Assembly (NCBI RefSeq): GCF_021018895.1
Contig: NC_079378.1
Location: 25,912,160-25,976,159 of the forward strand
Length of the DNA: 64,000 nt
Origin: Seriola aureovittata
Taxonomy: Eukaryota > Chordata > Actinopteri > Carangiformes > Carangidae
Direction: 5' to 3'
Part shown: in pieces, positions 24,036 through 37,354 of the stretch
Layout: the number at the start of each line of letters is the position of its first letter
Numbering within the stretch: the first letter of the stretch is position 1
Position numbers and translations under genes: made by a program
Notes under the pieces: generated by a model
Databases searched by the model: none
Told to the model about the DNA's origin: nothing
The model's input: only the letters and a program-made list of their open reading frames with translations

Positions 24036-26995
24036 TGAATGCAGTAAATGTTAATGTCTAGTGTGATGAGTTCCTTTAGTTGAGCTCCTCTGATGTTTAT
24101 TTTGTGTAATGGAGGCTAACAGTTGATTACAGTATAGTAGGCCTGGAACACTAGGTTACAGTAGAGGAGCATGGATGATATTAGCATCAGCCTAAGGGAG
24201 CTGTAAGCCGTCCTCCCTCCTCTCACTTCTGACTCTCCTCAACAGCACCAAGGTGTTTGCACGTTCAGTTTGAAATGTGTCATCAACTGTCCTGGCAGGT
24301 ATACGTTGCCACATAAACCTCTGAAGTGACTGACGGCACTTCTTGCCTGGAAAGGTCATCGCAGGAGTGGGTTAAATGTCCCCTGGAGGAGAGAGCGGCT
24401 CGCAGACAGTCTGTGATTTGTGTGAGTTTTACGCTGCTGGAGCTGCTTCGCCCTCTCTCAGTGACCTTGACCAATTCTCCCTCAGTTAAACTTATAAGTC
24501 TCTCTCCAGAAAACTGTCTGGCCACCGTGTGTCAGATGTGCCAGTACTCATTAGTCTTAGTCTGATTGGGAATCTGGAGAAATTAAAAAAAGGACTGCCA
24601 TTAGAGGTCAAGCCATCAACAACAGCACACAAAACACATCCTCTGCTTTGGTTTAATCCAATTAGACATCCACTGAAGCTTCGGTTGTTTTCAGGCAAGC
24701 CTGATTAACTTTGTTGTGAATAGCTGTGCTTGTTCCTGTTATTTTTCCCCTTTCTTGTGTTTGCTCAAGAAATTATCAGCCTTTCTATCTACTCTTTAAC
24801 TTGCTTTAAGTCCAATTTTACTGAGACTCAGCTGTGCAATTAGAGCTGAAATCATCATCACAATTGTTTGCACAATCAGGATTATCTATTGAACTATTCA
24901 ACTAGAACATTTTAAATTGACAGAAAGTGTCACACTGTACTGGAAATACCAAGACTTTAAACTTGCTTTATACAAATCTTACATATATATCCCAGATATA
25001 TATATATATATATTTGTGTGTGTGTCATATAACAACAATGGATGGAATTAAAGGGTCTGTGCTCCCAGGTTACAAAAATCATTTTCACTCTTTGTGGTGT
25101 GTAGCCATGCGGATAGTTTTGCTTTTATATATGCCCATGTTTTCAGATATCTGTCTCTAAGATATCTGACTCCACTTCAGTACAATAGGGGTAAATGGAA
25201 TTGTTTTTGTGATGCTCACAGCACTGAAAAATTACATTTAAAAAATTCAGCAGCAACATCTCATACCTGAAAGAGTGTCCCAGCTGCTCTGGGTAATCCA
25301 CAGACCTCGCTGTGAACAGTCTCCACTGCTCTACCACCTAGAAAATATATAGTCCCAGTGGAAACTGTTCACCGTGTGTTTAGAATAATAATTCATTCCA
25401 TTTGCAGTCAAGAAAATAAAAATAATTTATCTCTTTACAGAAAATGCAGTTAACACCACATGGAGCATTTGGTTGTTGTGCCCTTGAACAAACACCTGTC
25501 GGTTAATAAAGCCATAAATAGAGAGTGCTTGATTTGATACCAAAGTGAGCACTTAATAAATTGTGGATGTTAAAGTTGTGATTAAAAAGATATTGCAGAA
25601 TAAATGTGCAGCTCTGGGTCCAAAAATGACCTCCACTGTTCATTCAGTTCTTCTGCTTCTCACTGGGGCCAACATGTGGAACCTTTTTGCTTGTGCAGAG
25701 CAGATATGATATGATGGCTGTGTTTTACACTTCTCAGTCATATTCACACGGCTTAAATAGAAGTGCTGCCATCAATACTGCTGCTCATTGCTGGCTGGCA
25801 GCCTGCTATTTAACAGCAAATGGTGAAAAGCAGCACGTATCCAAGATCAAATGAGGTCAGGTGCTGTTTTGTGCCACTCGAGTATGAATTAGTTATAGGT
25901 ATTTTTGTTTGTGATAATGATAATCGTTAGGCTCATTTAGGAAGAGAGTTAAGAAATTGAGTGATTCTTCATGTGCCACAGTCCTTCGAGAAATATGATG
26001 TAGATGACAATGAAAGCCAGAGCCGTAATTATCCAGAACAATTTCTTATTCTAGCGCTGGTGAGGCAGATCTTTGTAAAATATCTTGTGGGTCCTCTTGT
26101 GTAACACGGCTCTGTGGTGTGGTCTCCTTGTTTTTAAAGACGCCATTTGGAATTCATGACCAGGACTCTGTATGCAGATTTGGAAGGGCTTTGATTAAAG
26201 CTCTAACAAGCACTTGATGGTTGGGGATATCACATTTCCTTTTGTTTTAATGCACTCTGTTAGGCTCACTCACAGTTAATAAGTCACAATCAATCTACCT
26301 GCTGTACGCACTGAGGCTTTGTAAGAGCTTAACAGGACCCCTGAGAGATGGAATAATTTCACTTCTGAAACAGACTGACAGAGCGAGTGCGTACACTGAT
26401 GTTTGCGTCTGTGTGGGTTTCGCAGCACTTTCCATTGTATATTTATATGCTTGTGTACGAGGGCGTGAGGGAAAAAGCAGACTGCTAAAGGAAGGCTGTC
26501 AGATATTCCAGACTGAGGAAGACAGGCACTGTATGTTGTCTCCTCTGCATCCTCACTTTAAAGAGTGGGTGCAGTTGCCTTAAGCTAGTGTATCACATCT
26601 GATGACCTCAGTAACAGCTCTCCCAGAATACCTGACTTCTGCTTTCTAGTGTCCGAGTCATCCCATCTCCTGGATGAAAATATCAGGTTTCATCCATGGT
26701 TGTTAGAGCTGCTCTCACAAATGTGCACAAATACACAAAATGTGACAGAGATGCAAGGAGGTCAGACTGCACATTGGCATCTTTAGCGTGCTGAAGCTAC
26801 GTTGCTGAAACAGTCTGTGAAGCTTGTGATAGCTTTAAGTTAAAGGTCCTGCTTATAGTTCCTGTGCGTTAAATGTCTTTGCTGAGGCATGAAGCGCAGC
26901 AAACATTTGACTTTGCTGAGTTGAGGCTCAGAATGCACCTTTGCTTTTCTCCTCAGTAACATACTGCATGTGGCATTTGAGGAGTTTTAAGCGTG
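24036..26995. other. intronic stretch, mostly unremarkable
   Basis: Contains a (TA)n/(GT)n microsatellite at 24982-25025. The rest shows no exon or repeat. The part at about 25880-26300 is a candidate conserved non-coding block on texture only. Confidence 0.4.
24982..25025. repeat. (TA)n/(TG)n compound microsatellite
   Basis: ATATAT runs separated by CCCAG, followed by about five TG units. Confidence 0.88.
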
Positions 26996-27077
26996 ATAGA
27001 ATATTTGATTAAAATTAGATTTCTTCCTTTTGATTCATTACATTGAAAAGTTCCATAGGTGTTCCACAGAAAACACA
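26996..27077 (+). repeat. palindrome, left 82-bp arm
   Basis: The 82-nt arm is the near-exact reverse complement of 27226-27307, with 78 of 82 positions matching by eye. The four mismatches fall in the outer two-thirds of the arm, and the inner 32 bases nearest the spacer are perfect. The arm holds GGTGTTCCACAGAAAACACA at its inner end. Confidence 0.93.
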
Positions 27078-27148
27078 GTTAGATACCCTCATTCAGATGT
27101 TAGAGATATATTATTGTAAGGTGTACACACACACATATATATATATAT

Positions 27149-27225
<77 letters not shown>
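27078..27225. repeat. palindrome spacer with (TA)n core
   Basis: The 148-nt spacer contains about 40 nt of unique sequence, then ACACACACA, then roughly 90 nt of (TA)n with one GATA interruption, then (GT)n. The CA-TA-GT order is itself self-complementary, so the whole 312-nt structure can fold as one hairpin. Confidence 0.93.
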
Positions 27226-27230
<5 letters not shown>

Positions 27231-27307
27231 TTTCTGTGGAACACCTATGGAACTTTTTAATGTAATGAATCAAAAGGAAGAAATATCATTTTAATGAAAT
27301 ATTCTAT
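27226..27307 (-). repeat. palindrome, right 82-bp arm
   Basis: Reverse-complement partner of 26996-27077. Together with the spacer it resembles a fold-back element. No target duplication could be assigned at the outer ends. Confidence 0.93.
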
Positions 27308-27701
27308 ATATAGAGTATTGTTCAGTTTACATGCACATTATTTACCAGTTTTAGTACTGATAAGTAAGTTTAAATATAAGTAATTGTGTCAGTTGGAAGC
27401 AGAATTAGTGCTTGGTTTAGGGTTGGACCCGACTCTAAACCATTACTGACTCATTGGCTCATTTTCCGCTCAAATGAGTGAAAGCTTCCTGTGATCTGAA
27501 GGTATGAAGGTAGCTGGATAGATACTGTACGTGCTGCCTGCTGTTCTTTAGCTCACACTTTCTTACTCTGCACATATGAACACTGCTTTTACTGTAGGAG
27601 CAGCTAGCACCACGCTAATAGCGACACACACTTATACTTGCTGTGCAATTCTGTGCTCTCCATAGTGGGTTATAACTTGATAATAACTTGATATCATCAT
27701 T

Positions 27702-27833
27702 ATACCATCTCGTCCTTCCTATAAGTATTGGACTAAAGGTCTACACGGGATGAAAGCTGGGGAAAGTGGCTTTGTGCCTACTGCTACACATCAGGCTCTT
27801 CAAGTTCATAATGTCATACTGACACCAGGAGAC
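27702..27833 (+). repeat. 132-bp inverted repeat, left copy
   Basis: The 132-nt segment is the exact reverse complement of 31151-31282; I found no mismatch on base-by-base comparison. Homology stops sharply at both ends. A TGATAATAACT direct repeat occurs at 27678-27688 and at 27835-27845, bracketing the copy, but it is AT-rich and may be chance. No protein or transposon family is recognised in it. Confidence 0.93.
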
Positions 27834-30800
27834 CTGATAATAACTAATCAATCAAATCAGGGGCACCTGAAAACGGACGTTGATTTTGTGGATGTGTCAA
27901 ACAATCGGGGCTCAAGCAGCGTCATCTCTCCTCCCTTCATAGCCTCAACCAACACAAACACATAGCTTCTTGCATCTTGTTGTTTCCAGTGGTTTTTCCC
28001 AAACATTGCACCTGAGGCAGCTTTTACAGACATTTATTTTGGCAGCACTCCTGCAGTTTTAATTGAAACAGAGAAAGGCCTGTGGCTGCAACAAACAATA
28101 TACAGTATAATGTGCTAGGGCAGAGTCAAGGCTGTAATTGTTGTGATTAGATTTGATAGCGACAGGACAGGGGGAAAGTTACTTAGCAAAGAAAAAATCA
28201 ATTTGTGTAATCCTCTCCAGGTATTTGAATAAATACCTCTGACTTGTAAACAAAGATGTGTATGAGTTGCTGGTGCTGTTAACCACTGATACAATATTCT
28301 CCTTAATCCCAAACAGTTTCCAGTTTGACCACAGGACCATGTTTAACCACTGATCACCAAAATATCAAACTGGCCACTGTTTGTAGAGCCAGATCCAACA
28401 TCCCAATATTTCCAGTGGGTGCATTCGCCTTTCCCTAGGTTTCAAAAAAGTTGGAAAAAGTTGGAAAATGAGTTGTAGTTTACCAACATAAGAGTATGTA
28501 ACATTTCAGACACACATCTGTTTGCAGATAAAAATTAAGCTTGTTGATCTTTCTTTTCTTTTCTTTTTTCAAAACACTCTTCACTTCAAAAAGCAGCAGA
28601 TTTCTACCATCAGAAGTTCTAGTCTGATCCTTGACTCAAAACACAAAGCAGCCAAATGCACCATGGAGCCTTTTCCAGTCCTATCTGAAAGAGATTAGAG
28701 GAACATGCTCTCTTGCTTCCTTCTTTGAGCTCACATTTCAGACTCTGCCTTCTCCTCGTTACTGCTGGAGCAGTCGTTAGAGAAGAAAAACACTGAGCTA
28801 CTCCCAGTTAGCCTGGACGTCTTGGTCCTGGTTTGCGTAGGGACCTCAAATTAAAAAGCTAAATAGCTCAGTAATGGGATCACTGGGATCATTTCTTACA
28901 ATCATCTTCCTGTCATCCTTCTTTTTCAAGTCTCTTTCAGCATGCTACCTCTCCACTGCTCGAACAGCAGAGCAGCAGAGTCTTTTAGAGAGGAGAGTTT
29001 AGTGCAGTGTGCTCACTGGTATGTCTTGGTGGGCCAAGATGAAATGTGCATGTGTCTGGGTTATTGAGAGAGAGACAAAGAGTTGATGTCACAGCAAGTG
29101 TGAGGAAAGTTCCTTTGATTTTCAAGAAGGTTTGATGACGATTTGACAGAGATTGAGAGGACGAGGAGGCTAATGCTTTGATGCTGACTGTCAACAAAAG
29201 GCTTCCCCCACATACACCTAGCTGTTTATCCTCTCCTCTCCTCTCTCCTCTCTCCTCTCCTCACTCCTCTCCTCTCCTCTCCTCTCTCCCCTCTGTATCA
29301 GGAGATACCACAGACGGACGTGCCACAGTGAGTGATGACCAGTGGTTAGTTAGTTGCTGTTTTCTAACCTAGGCCTGGTGGTAAAGGTAAAGCGGTGAGT
29401 CAGTCAGCATCAGTATGTCATCGCAGAATGAAACAGCTTTCCAGGCTTCGTTCTTAATGGCGACAGGTTGAATATGGCCTAATAAAAAGAGAGACAGAGT
29501 GGAAATTTCACCCAATTCCTGCAGATAAGAAGGTATTGTTTCAGCAACTCATGAGCTTTTTGTTAGAAACATGTGAGAATTTAGATTGGCTAAAAGACAC
29601 AAAAAATCTTTTTCTTCCTTCTCTCTCTTTTCTCTTTGTATTCAAAGCCCATTCTCATAAAGACAAGCCAGGCCACAAAAAGAGTCCTGAAGATTAATTA
29701 AAAATAGTTTATGGGGTTTAGACAGCATGTATATGTGCATGGGGAGTTGGAAAGCATGATACCCTGTTGGTGCGGTTTGGCAGAGTGCCAGAGCAAAGTT
29801 TTTTTGTGTTATTAAGAGTACAAAGACAACAAATATACGTAATTACTGATTCTTTGAGTGGCTAATTAAAAATCAGAAATTGCTCTCATATCTTTGCGTT
29901 CTTTGTGTTCAGCCACGGTGCTTCATGTCATGCCAAGTGTTGTTTCTACATCTGCACAGAGTAACTGGAGTTCATCTTTATGCACTTTCCTCTTAAGTGC
30001 ACGCAAACTGCACCACCTCAGACGTGTTTATTAATATGCATCTCTTTTTGCATCATGTTGATGCGTTCAATGTCACAGCAGAGGCTCCGGTCATCAGGCT
30101 GTGCTTTCTGTTCATGGGATTAGTGTTACAATGCTTAGTGGTCTTACTGGATGAATATTTGTTGGTTGTAAATTGAGCCACAGTGTGTTGCTCGGTTCCT
30201 AGAGTGTGTGCAGGTTCCTTTGTTTCTCCACATTTCTAAGAACAACATGAATGTGAATAAACCATCGATACTTGGCAGCTCTGCTCAGGTGAGCTAACAT
30301 TGGAGGGGCGGGGTCACAGGATAATGACAGGAAAGATTGAATTAGTTAATGAGAGAAAATTTAAATTAAATGAGATAAGAGTCATGTTAAAATATATATA
30401 TTACAAATTGTTTTATTTGTTGTCATTGTGTTGTAATTGCTGCAGTGTTGAAATCACTATTGATCCTGGAGCATTTGCAAGATTTGTAATTGCACACTGA
30501 ATTGCAGTGATTCCTCAAACAAACACGTAGCATGATTTACTTGTGGAAATAAGATAAATACAATCGAAATACACAAGATTAAAGCAGCATTTAAATGAAA
30601 AATAATCTACAACACAATTGATCAACTTATAAATTGTTGTTTTGGTGTGCGCATGAGTGCACCATTCTTCATGCTGACACATTGTCATCTGTGTCATTTA
30701 TGACGGAGGACAGAGTTGGTAATGCTACCAGATTATATCCCTTACTTTCAGTGAGTTGAACAATTAGGAGCAGTGATAGGATTTGTGTGAGTACCAAGCC

Positions 30801-31150
30801 ATACTTGAAGATATTCTGTCTTTTTAAGAATTCTCTCAACTCCCCAAATGCCCTGTCGGATTGCAATGTGATCACATTGGGCCGTGCAGAAATGGCTGAA
30901 TTGGAATCTTATCTTCTTCCATCTTTCCCATTACGGGCAGATTGAAAGCCCTGCAGCAGTGCTCTGGCTCAGTCCCCAGTCAAGACCGCTTTTTAGACTG
31001 CAATTTGACAGCTTCTAAAAATGTCACATTTTGTTGTTAAGATGCACTGCCAAGCACTTGAGCCATACATGCTGTGGCATCAGCACCAGTTCGGTTGTGA
31101 AGCTTCACTGACCTTCCCTTCACTCCTGGGCATCACCCCTGGCACTGCCT
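27834..31150. other. 3.3-kb interval between the 132-bp inverted copies
   Basis: Contains a pyrimidine tract at 28549-28570 and a CTCTC-rich tract at 29229-29294, but no transposase-like ORF. There is therefore no sign that the two copies are terminal repeats of an autonomous transposon. Confidence 0.6.
29229..29294. repeat. pyrimidine tract, (CCTCT)n-like
   Basis: A 66-nt run of almost pure C and T made of CTCTC and CTCCT units, with a single A near 29263. It is a polypurine-polypyrimidine tract of the type that can form triplex DNA. Confidence 0.9.
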
Positions 31151-31282
31151 GTCTCCTGGTGTCAGTATGACATTATGAACTTGAAGAGCCTGATGTGTAG
31201 CAGTAGGCACAAAGCCACTTTCCCCAGCTTTCATCCCGTGTAGACCTTTAGTCCAATACTTATAGGAAGGACGAGATGGTAT
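31151..31282 (-). repeat. 132-bp inverted repeat, right copy
   Basis: Exact reverse complement of 27702-27833. The flanks on either side show no similarity to those of the left copy. Confidence 0.93.
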
Positions 31283-33810
31283 GTACTGTAAAGCATGCAA
31301 ACAGCAGGTTCTATGTTACATTAACATCAATAGATTTCCCTTTCTACAGTAAGACATTGAATGACTGGATCATTTTGTCTCATGTGCGATTCTAACTGAA
31401 TAAATCTGAAATTCATGGACTTTTAGATGTTGTAGCAGCACAACATGACAGATAAGAGAGCAAAAACCAAAATAAGAAAAGATGACTTGTATCTGTACAA
31501 GCCTGTTTGCATGTGCATGTGTTTTTAAATGCTGAATCAGCAGCACAACCAACAGAGGAGGAAGTAAGCAGACTCACAGTGAAGTCACTTTCTCTCCTAA
31601 CACGTCCTAATAATGTGATGTGAATAAGAGTCTGACTGTTTCCATATGTAGATTCACTAATCCATGAATCTCCAAAACAGACAGGTGTTGTAGGCCAAGG
31701 TTAAGCAGTGGTGGCAACAGCATACAGGTGTAGGGTATCACCTGCCAGCTTTTGACAAAATGAGGGTGTTTGGATGGATGTAGTGTACATCCTCAGGATT
31801 TATGTTGAAGTGTTCTGTAGAAGGTGCCTGGGTTCAGTTGTTGTTAGTGTCGTGGGAGATGACATCTGTGTTGAGATAAAATAACTTGGCTGAAAGAAGG
31901 TAGATGTTTGGCGTGCAGATGTCCATCTCTCTGCTTTACTCACTTTTTCCAATCGGGCATATGGGCCAAAGCTGCATCTTAGACGCACTCAGGGGGGCAG
32001 CACTTCACTGACATAGGAAGTGTGGGGGGGGACCCCTGCTGTCCGCCATCTGCCCAAATGGCAGGTCTTTATGCCAGCATGGTAGCCACTGAAGAAAGAG
32101 GGCACAGGGGCACAGGGAGGCGGCTCCGGAGACGGACAGAGGGGGCATTTGCAGACACAGGTCATTCTTTCTCAGTAAAAGATCCACTCAGTAACACCTG
32201 TGCTCCCACTCCCCTCTGCCCCACTTCAGACGTTCTGTCAGAAAGCCCATGCTCAGCAGAACTACAGGCTCCAAACAAAAGACTTTGCAGGCTCGGCACA
32301 GTGCGTGCAGGTGAATAACAATAACCACTTGTTCAGTTATTCATATATTCATATGTGTGTTCATATTTAGCCTTCACTGTGAGGGTGATGAACAGCGTTG
32401 GCTGAGACTGTGCCACGCTGACTGAGGGAAGCGCTGGCTCAGTTTCTCTCCTCTAGTGTAGAAGCAGTTACTGGGCGGGAAAGTGACAGGGTGACTGGTC
32501 AGGGTGTGGTCTAGCATTGGACTTGCTGGGTGGGCATTTTAAAAGGACGGAATCGGTCATGTCTCAGCTGGGCCAACAGAGAGCGAGTGAGTATGTTAGA
32601 CTGATAGATTACTCGTTGAAGGCTCATACAGCCTCTTAGATAACAGCCAGCACTTACCAAAAAGCTAATTGATACTCACACATTTGCTGCCTTGCTCCTC
32701 CCGTGGGATGATCCATACCCTTCCTCTGTAAAGCATTACCTGAACACCTTCAACCCTGTGCTAAAATCCCTCCCCCACGGCTACGGTCTCTGTGCACCCC
32801 ATCCTTTCATCCTCGTATCTCTCAATCCAGGTAAGGCTTGGCTGGTTACCAGTACTCTGTAGAAACGGAGAGGCCTTTGGCTGCGCAATCGATTTCTGTA
32901 AGGCAGAATATACAGTATGAGTGACCGTGTCAAGTGAAAATTTAAATGGAGCGAGCTCTGAAATGATCAGGCCGCCTCAGTGTGCATGGATCAGGGAGTA
33001 TGTAAGCACGAGATAGCATTTACCCCTGGTTTTAACTAAAGCACTCAAACATTCTCCTCTCTGCAGCCCTGTAATTCCCTCTGAGTGCGCGGTGTGAAAG
33101 TGAAGCACTGTTATCAGCCTCTACCAAATGCATTAGACCTCCTCTGACCGCTGAAACAGACCACCTTGTTGTAGATCATTCCCTCTACACAGAATGGAGG
33201 TGAAGAAGAAGTTGTAAATTAGGATTGTATAGTTTCATGCCCCTTAATGATTACTGCACCCCTGGGCTGCACCATCGCTCCCTCTCTGCAATTTTGAATT
33301 AAATACGATATATGCCTGTCAGTGAATGAAGAATAAATTGTGGTATTACCTGATGTCACCCGTGGTAGTAATGAATGGTGATGACACAGCAGACTTCAGA
33401 CCACTTTGCACTTTTTCTGCATGGCATGGGGCAATGAGCAAAGTTGCAGCTTTTCAGAGAGCAGAATGAGATGGTGCTGTTTAACTCTATCTGAGGTTAT
33501 GTTGGTGTTTGGCCTTTAGTCTAGTCTAGTTGTAGTTTATGTTCCCTCAGCATACAGTCATCGCTGTAAATAGATGTGATACAGTGGATAGAGAATTATC
33601 AGGCTATAATACCATGACTTGTCTTGACTGTAAGGCTGAGTGATACAGTTGAAATCAGTGTTTCTTCATGAAGAATTTGTTTTTTATTGACATATATAAT
33701 GATATAGCAAAGTCACATAAAACAATAAAAAGGATGTTCATTGCAATCTGCTGTGTTTCATTGTTAACAACAATTATTAACAACCGTTATTGTGTTAGTT
33801 TCACATTACA
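31283..33810. other. intronic stretch with no recognised feature
   Basis: AT-rich intron DNA, locally G-rich near 32005-32150. No gene, tandem array or transposon terminus was recognised. Confidence 0.45.
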
Positions 33811-34080
33811 ATTTCAATTCAATTCAAGAAGCTTTATTTGTCCTGAGTAGGAATTACAAAGGCACATAGAGTGAAAACACACAATGAAAAAACAAAAACC
33901 TGTAATATTATAATGAGAATGACAAAAACATGGGAGACTGCCATTATTAGTGCAAATAAATAACTGTTCACACAAATAACTGACTGTACGCATTTTGATA
34001 AAAGATTGTTTAAGAATACATTATACTTCAATGGGAAGATTACTGCAGTGCAATAAAAACTATGGTACATAAACAGTATA
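33811..34080 (-). mobile_element. LINE 3' UTR/tail fragment, minus strand
   Basis: The left end has ATTTCAATTCAATTCAAG followed by GCTTTATTTGTCC, the mirror of an AATAAAG-type LINE tail with short tandem repeats. The right part includes CAGTGCAATAAAAACTATGG near 34046. This fits the 3' UTR of a teleost non-LTR retrotransposon read backwards. No coding remnant is visible and the right border is approximate. Confidence 0.55.
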
Positions 34081-37000
34081 GTTGTATATTTGACATGTTA
34101 GACATAAGATCACGGATGAACGTGGAAGTCACTGTATTTGATTGGAAAGGATATCATAGTGCATAAAGTATTGATACTGATTATTGCATCTTAATTTGAT
34201 GCTGAAATCTTTTGCCTTTCAGCACTACAGTAAGACTCACTTTGTCTTTGTTAAAATGAAATCTACATTTTAACTTCTGTTAAGCTTTAGGTTGAAGCAG
34301 GTTCTTCAGTGCTCCAGCTACAAATTAGCTTTAACATAATCAGATACTCCTGATAAACGTGTTCACATTGCCCCTTATGTCTCTTAATATTGTGGATTCA
34401 GAAGTAATCATTGAATGTGTTTCGGATCAGGTCCGTTTGAAGGTTACGTTTTCCCATTATATGATAGAATTTCAGGGAGGTTGTGGCCCTGTATAGATAA
34501 GATGACAGTGGGGCAGTTTCTCTCCTCCCTATTCAAAACATGTCTTCAAAAGCAAATAAACTCCCTCAGCAGCTGTTTGGATTGGGTGAACTGTATTGAC
34601 AATCTGTTAAAGTGCAGAAAAAGGGCTTATTTTCCCTTTTGTAGAAGTTGACAGTGATAAAACTGGATTGCAGCAATAATGGCTGTCATGGATCAACACC
34701 TAGAAACATTTTACTCTGCTGATGTGGACATGAATGGGATCCAAAGTCATGTCTCCCTCTGGCTGACTGCCAGGACCTTCACAGGAGCTTTAATAAATGG
34801 TTTGTACCAGCAGACGGTCCTTGGCCTGTGCGCGCGTCTCTGTGTGTGCGTGCATGCATGTGTCATTGTGTGTGTGTTTATATGCCATAGGGATTTTAAT
34901 AAGGACTAAGTGTGCGAGGAACCCTCCAGAGAGGGAGAAAGACCAGTAACCTACAGTAGTGCACGGTGCTGCTAAAAGGGTTGACGGAACACTGAAGGGG
35001 AGGAAGCAAAGGTGTACCAGCTATTTATTCGCAGCACTGGGGTGCACATGCATTATTCAGGGTGACATTCATTCATAATTAACTTCTTTAATGGATAAAT
35101 AAATAGACAAAGTGTAGCAGGGCAATGGGCTTTTACATGGCACATATGGATGTCGATTCAAGTCATATTTAATGACAATATGCATTTAAAGAGGGAAAAC
35201 CAGAGCCAGCACATATAATAATGCATATAGTGAGTTTAGTGAGAGGGCAGTGACGGCTGAGTTGGAGATGCTGCTCAGCAGGAAGAAGATGGAGAAATGA
35301 GTTCAGTAGGTGGGCTGCCTCAGGCAGAGGTTGGTGTTGGGCATCTTACGCTACTCTATGCAGCAGCCTGTGGGCAGCGCCTCTGAGACCTTGGATGGAA
35401 GGATAGAGTGGACTTGTGTTAGGATCTGCTGGTCTTAGAGAGAGGACATGAACCGCAGTGGGTGTCTGAGTGTGTGGAGCCGTACGCTCGCTGTCTGTGT
35501 TTGAAATGCTGTGGTGAGCAGCGAGGAAAAATATGGCAAAAGTTTTCAGTGAATTCATTTGAAAATATCTATGTAGAACCTGTGAGCAGGGTTTCATCTT
35601 TTTATCTTCTCATGCCTGACAACTTATGTTAGTCTTCATTTTCAGCAATGACATCCTGAATCATGGAGCAGCTCTCTGAAGGTGTCACTCGTTGCCAGTT
35701 GTTTCATTGTTTTCCATTATATCCGGGACAAAACAATTCTCAAGTATTACTTATTCATCTCCAGGTTTATTCACTATAACGTAAGACAAGCTAACTTTGG
35801 TGTCACCAGAAATGAGTCCGATGCACACGGCTGTTTCAGTCCATTTCCAAAGTGAACAACCTGTCACAGCATGCTATGAATTGATTCTCTGTTAAAAGGC
35901 TTTGAATATAATTAAAGCTACTGTTTGCTACTCAGCAATCCAAGTGGATCTTGCCATCACACTGTGAGTTGCATCTCAAATTTGTCTCCCTGAACACTAT
36001 TAACACTATTTAACTTGGGGGCATTCATTTAATTTGTTATAATTGCTTTAGAGCCCCTGTCTCTATGCTCAGCCAGTTGTGTGTAGGTTTAGGAGGTTGT
36101 CGGCCGTCTGCATGTGTATTACCGCACGGCTTTCCACCACTAAACCTGAAGCATCAAGTTCATGGTAACTACTCTGTTAATGTTATTGGTGTAGCTGCTC
36201 TTAAAGTAAATTACTATGTTAAAATTATTACAAACATCCGGTAACTGAGACTGAACATCATTGAGATTTACATTGAACATGAATTGTGTGCTTCAGAAAT
36301 TATTAAAATAATCATTTGTATTATTACAGTCATGGATACTTGCTGTATCTTTCTGCAAGAGAAAAACATCAGTACATTTTTCTAAGAGAAAAACTTATTT
36401 TATTTTCTGTTAAAAACCTTCATCATAATAAATGTCCAATAAATAACAAGATTACAGAGCAACAGCAGAACAGCAGTTATGTTGCTATCAGTGAAAACAG
36501 TTAACATGTTGGGGATGTGAGGATGGCGGGGGGTGCTGGGCAGGTGTTGGGACTCTTCAGGGAGCTGGAGGTCACATTACCATACAAAAGCCACTCTGCT
36601 GGGTAACCTTTCCAGGCGCTGCTCCCTAGCCAGGGGGGCCTGCGGTCACACACTGGCACTGCCACAAGTGCCTCACCACCAACCCACACATGCACACACA
36701 CAGGCGCACATGTACACACATCTCTAATATTCAGCCTCTGAATACCCCCTGCATTCTCCATGACAGAAACATTGCTTGTATAGTGACATGAAATATTTGC
36801 ACTCAGGGAACATAAATCACAGGGGACAGCTCTAAAGCAAAACAAATACTATGATATGGTCCATTGCCATCATAATGCACACTAAAGGGAAAGGCATTCA
36901 TGTGGAATTTAGATCCAAAGCCTAACATTTTATCTTCGCCAGCAGTCTTTCACACAAATCAGCTCCTTTCTTCCTCCCCAAATCCTTACAAAAGCAAGGC

Positions 37001-37354
37001 TGTTGTTATTTAAGCTCCACTCTATTTACAACTCGGATATGCCTTAGATGTGTACGAGACACAGCAGTGAGGAGGGAGCAGTGTACAGGATATGGATAGC
37101 ACGGGGTGGGGGTGGGGGGGCACTGACTATGCCTGGAAGCATGCGGAGCTTCTCCTGTGCAGAGAGGAAGAGTAACTGGGGCGAGAAGGAAAGATTGAGA
37201 ATGGAGGGAGGTGTTTGGCGGGCAGCTGTGGAGTTAATGTCGATCAAAGGGTGGGGGTTGGGCTGAGAATATGGGTGGTCATATTGATGGACAGCAGCAT
37301 CAGCAGGGATTCAGTTGGCTATTAGAAATGATGCAGGTTTAATGTTGGCATCTG
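34081..37354. other. intronic stretch with no recognised feature
   Basis: Ordinary AT-rich intron with scattered CA-rich bits (for example 36685-36720). No exon or transposon was recognised. Confidence 0.45.

Noticed and set aside
27702..31282. Complete DNA transposon with 132-bp terminal inverted repeats
   Set aside because: No transposase-like ORF in the interval, no target-site duplication outside the copies, and the flanks fit ordinary intron.
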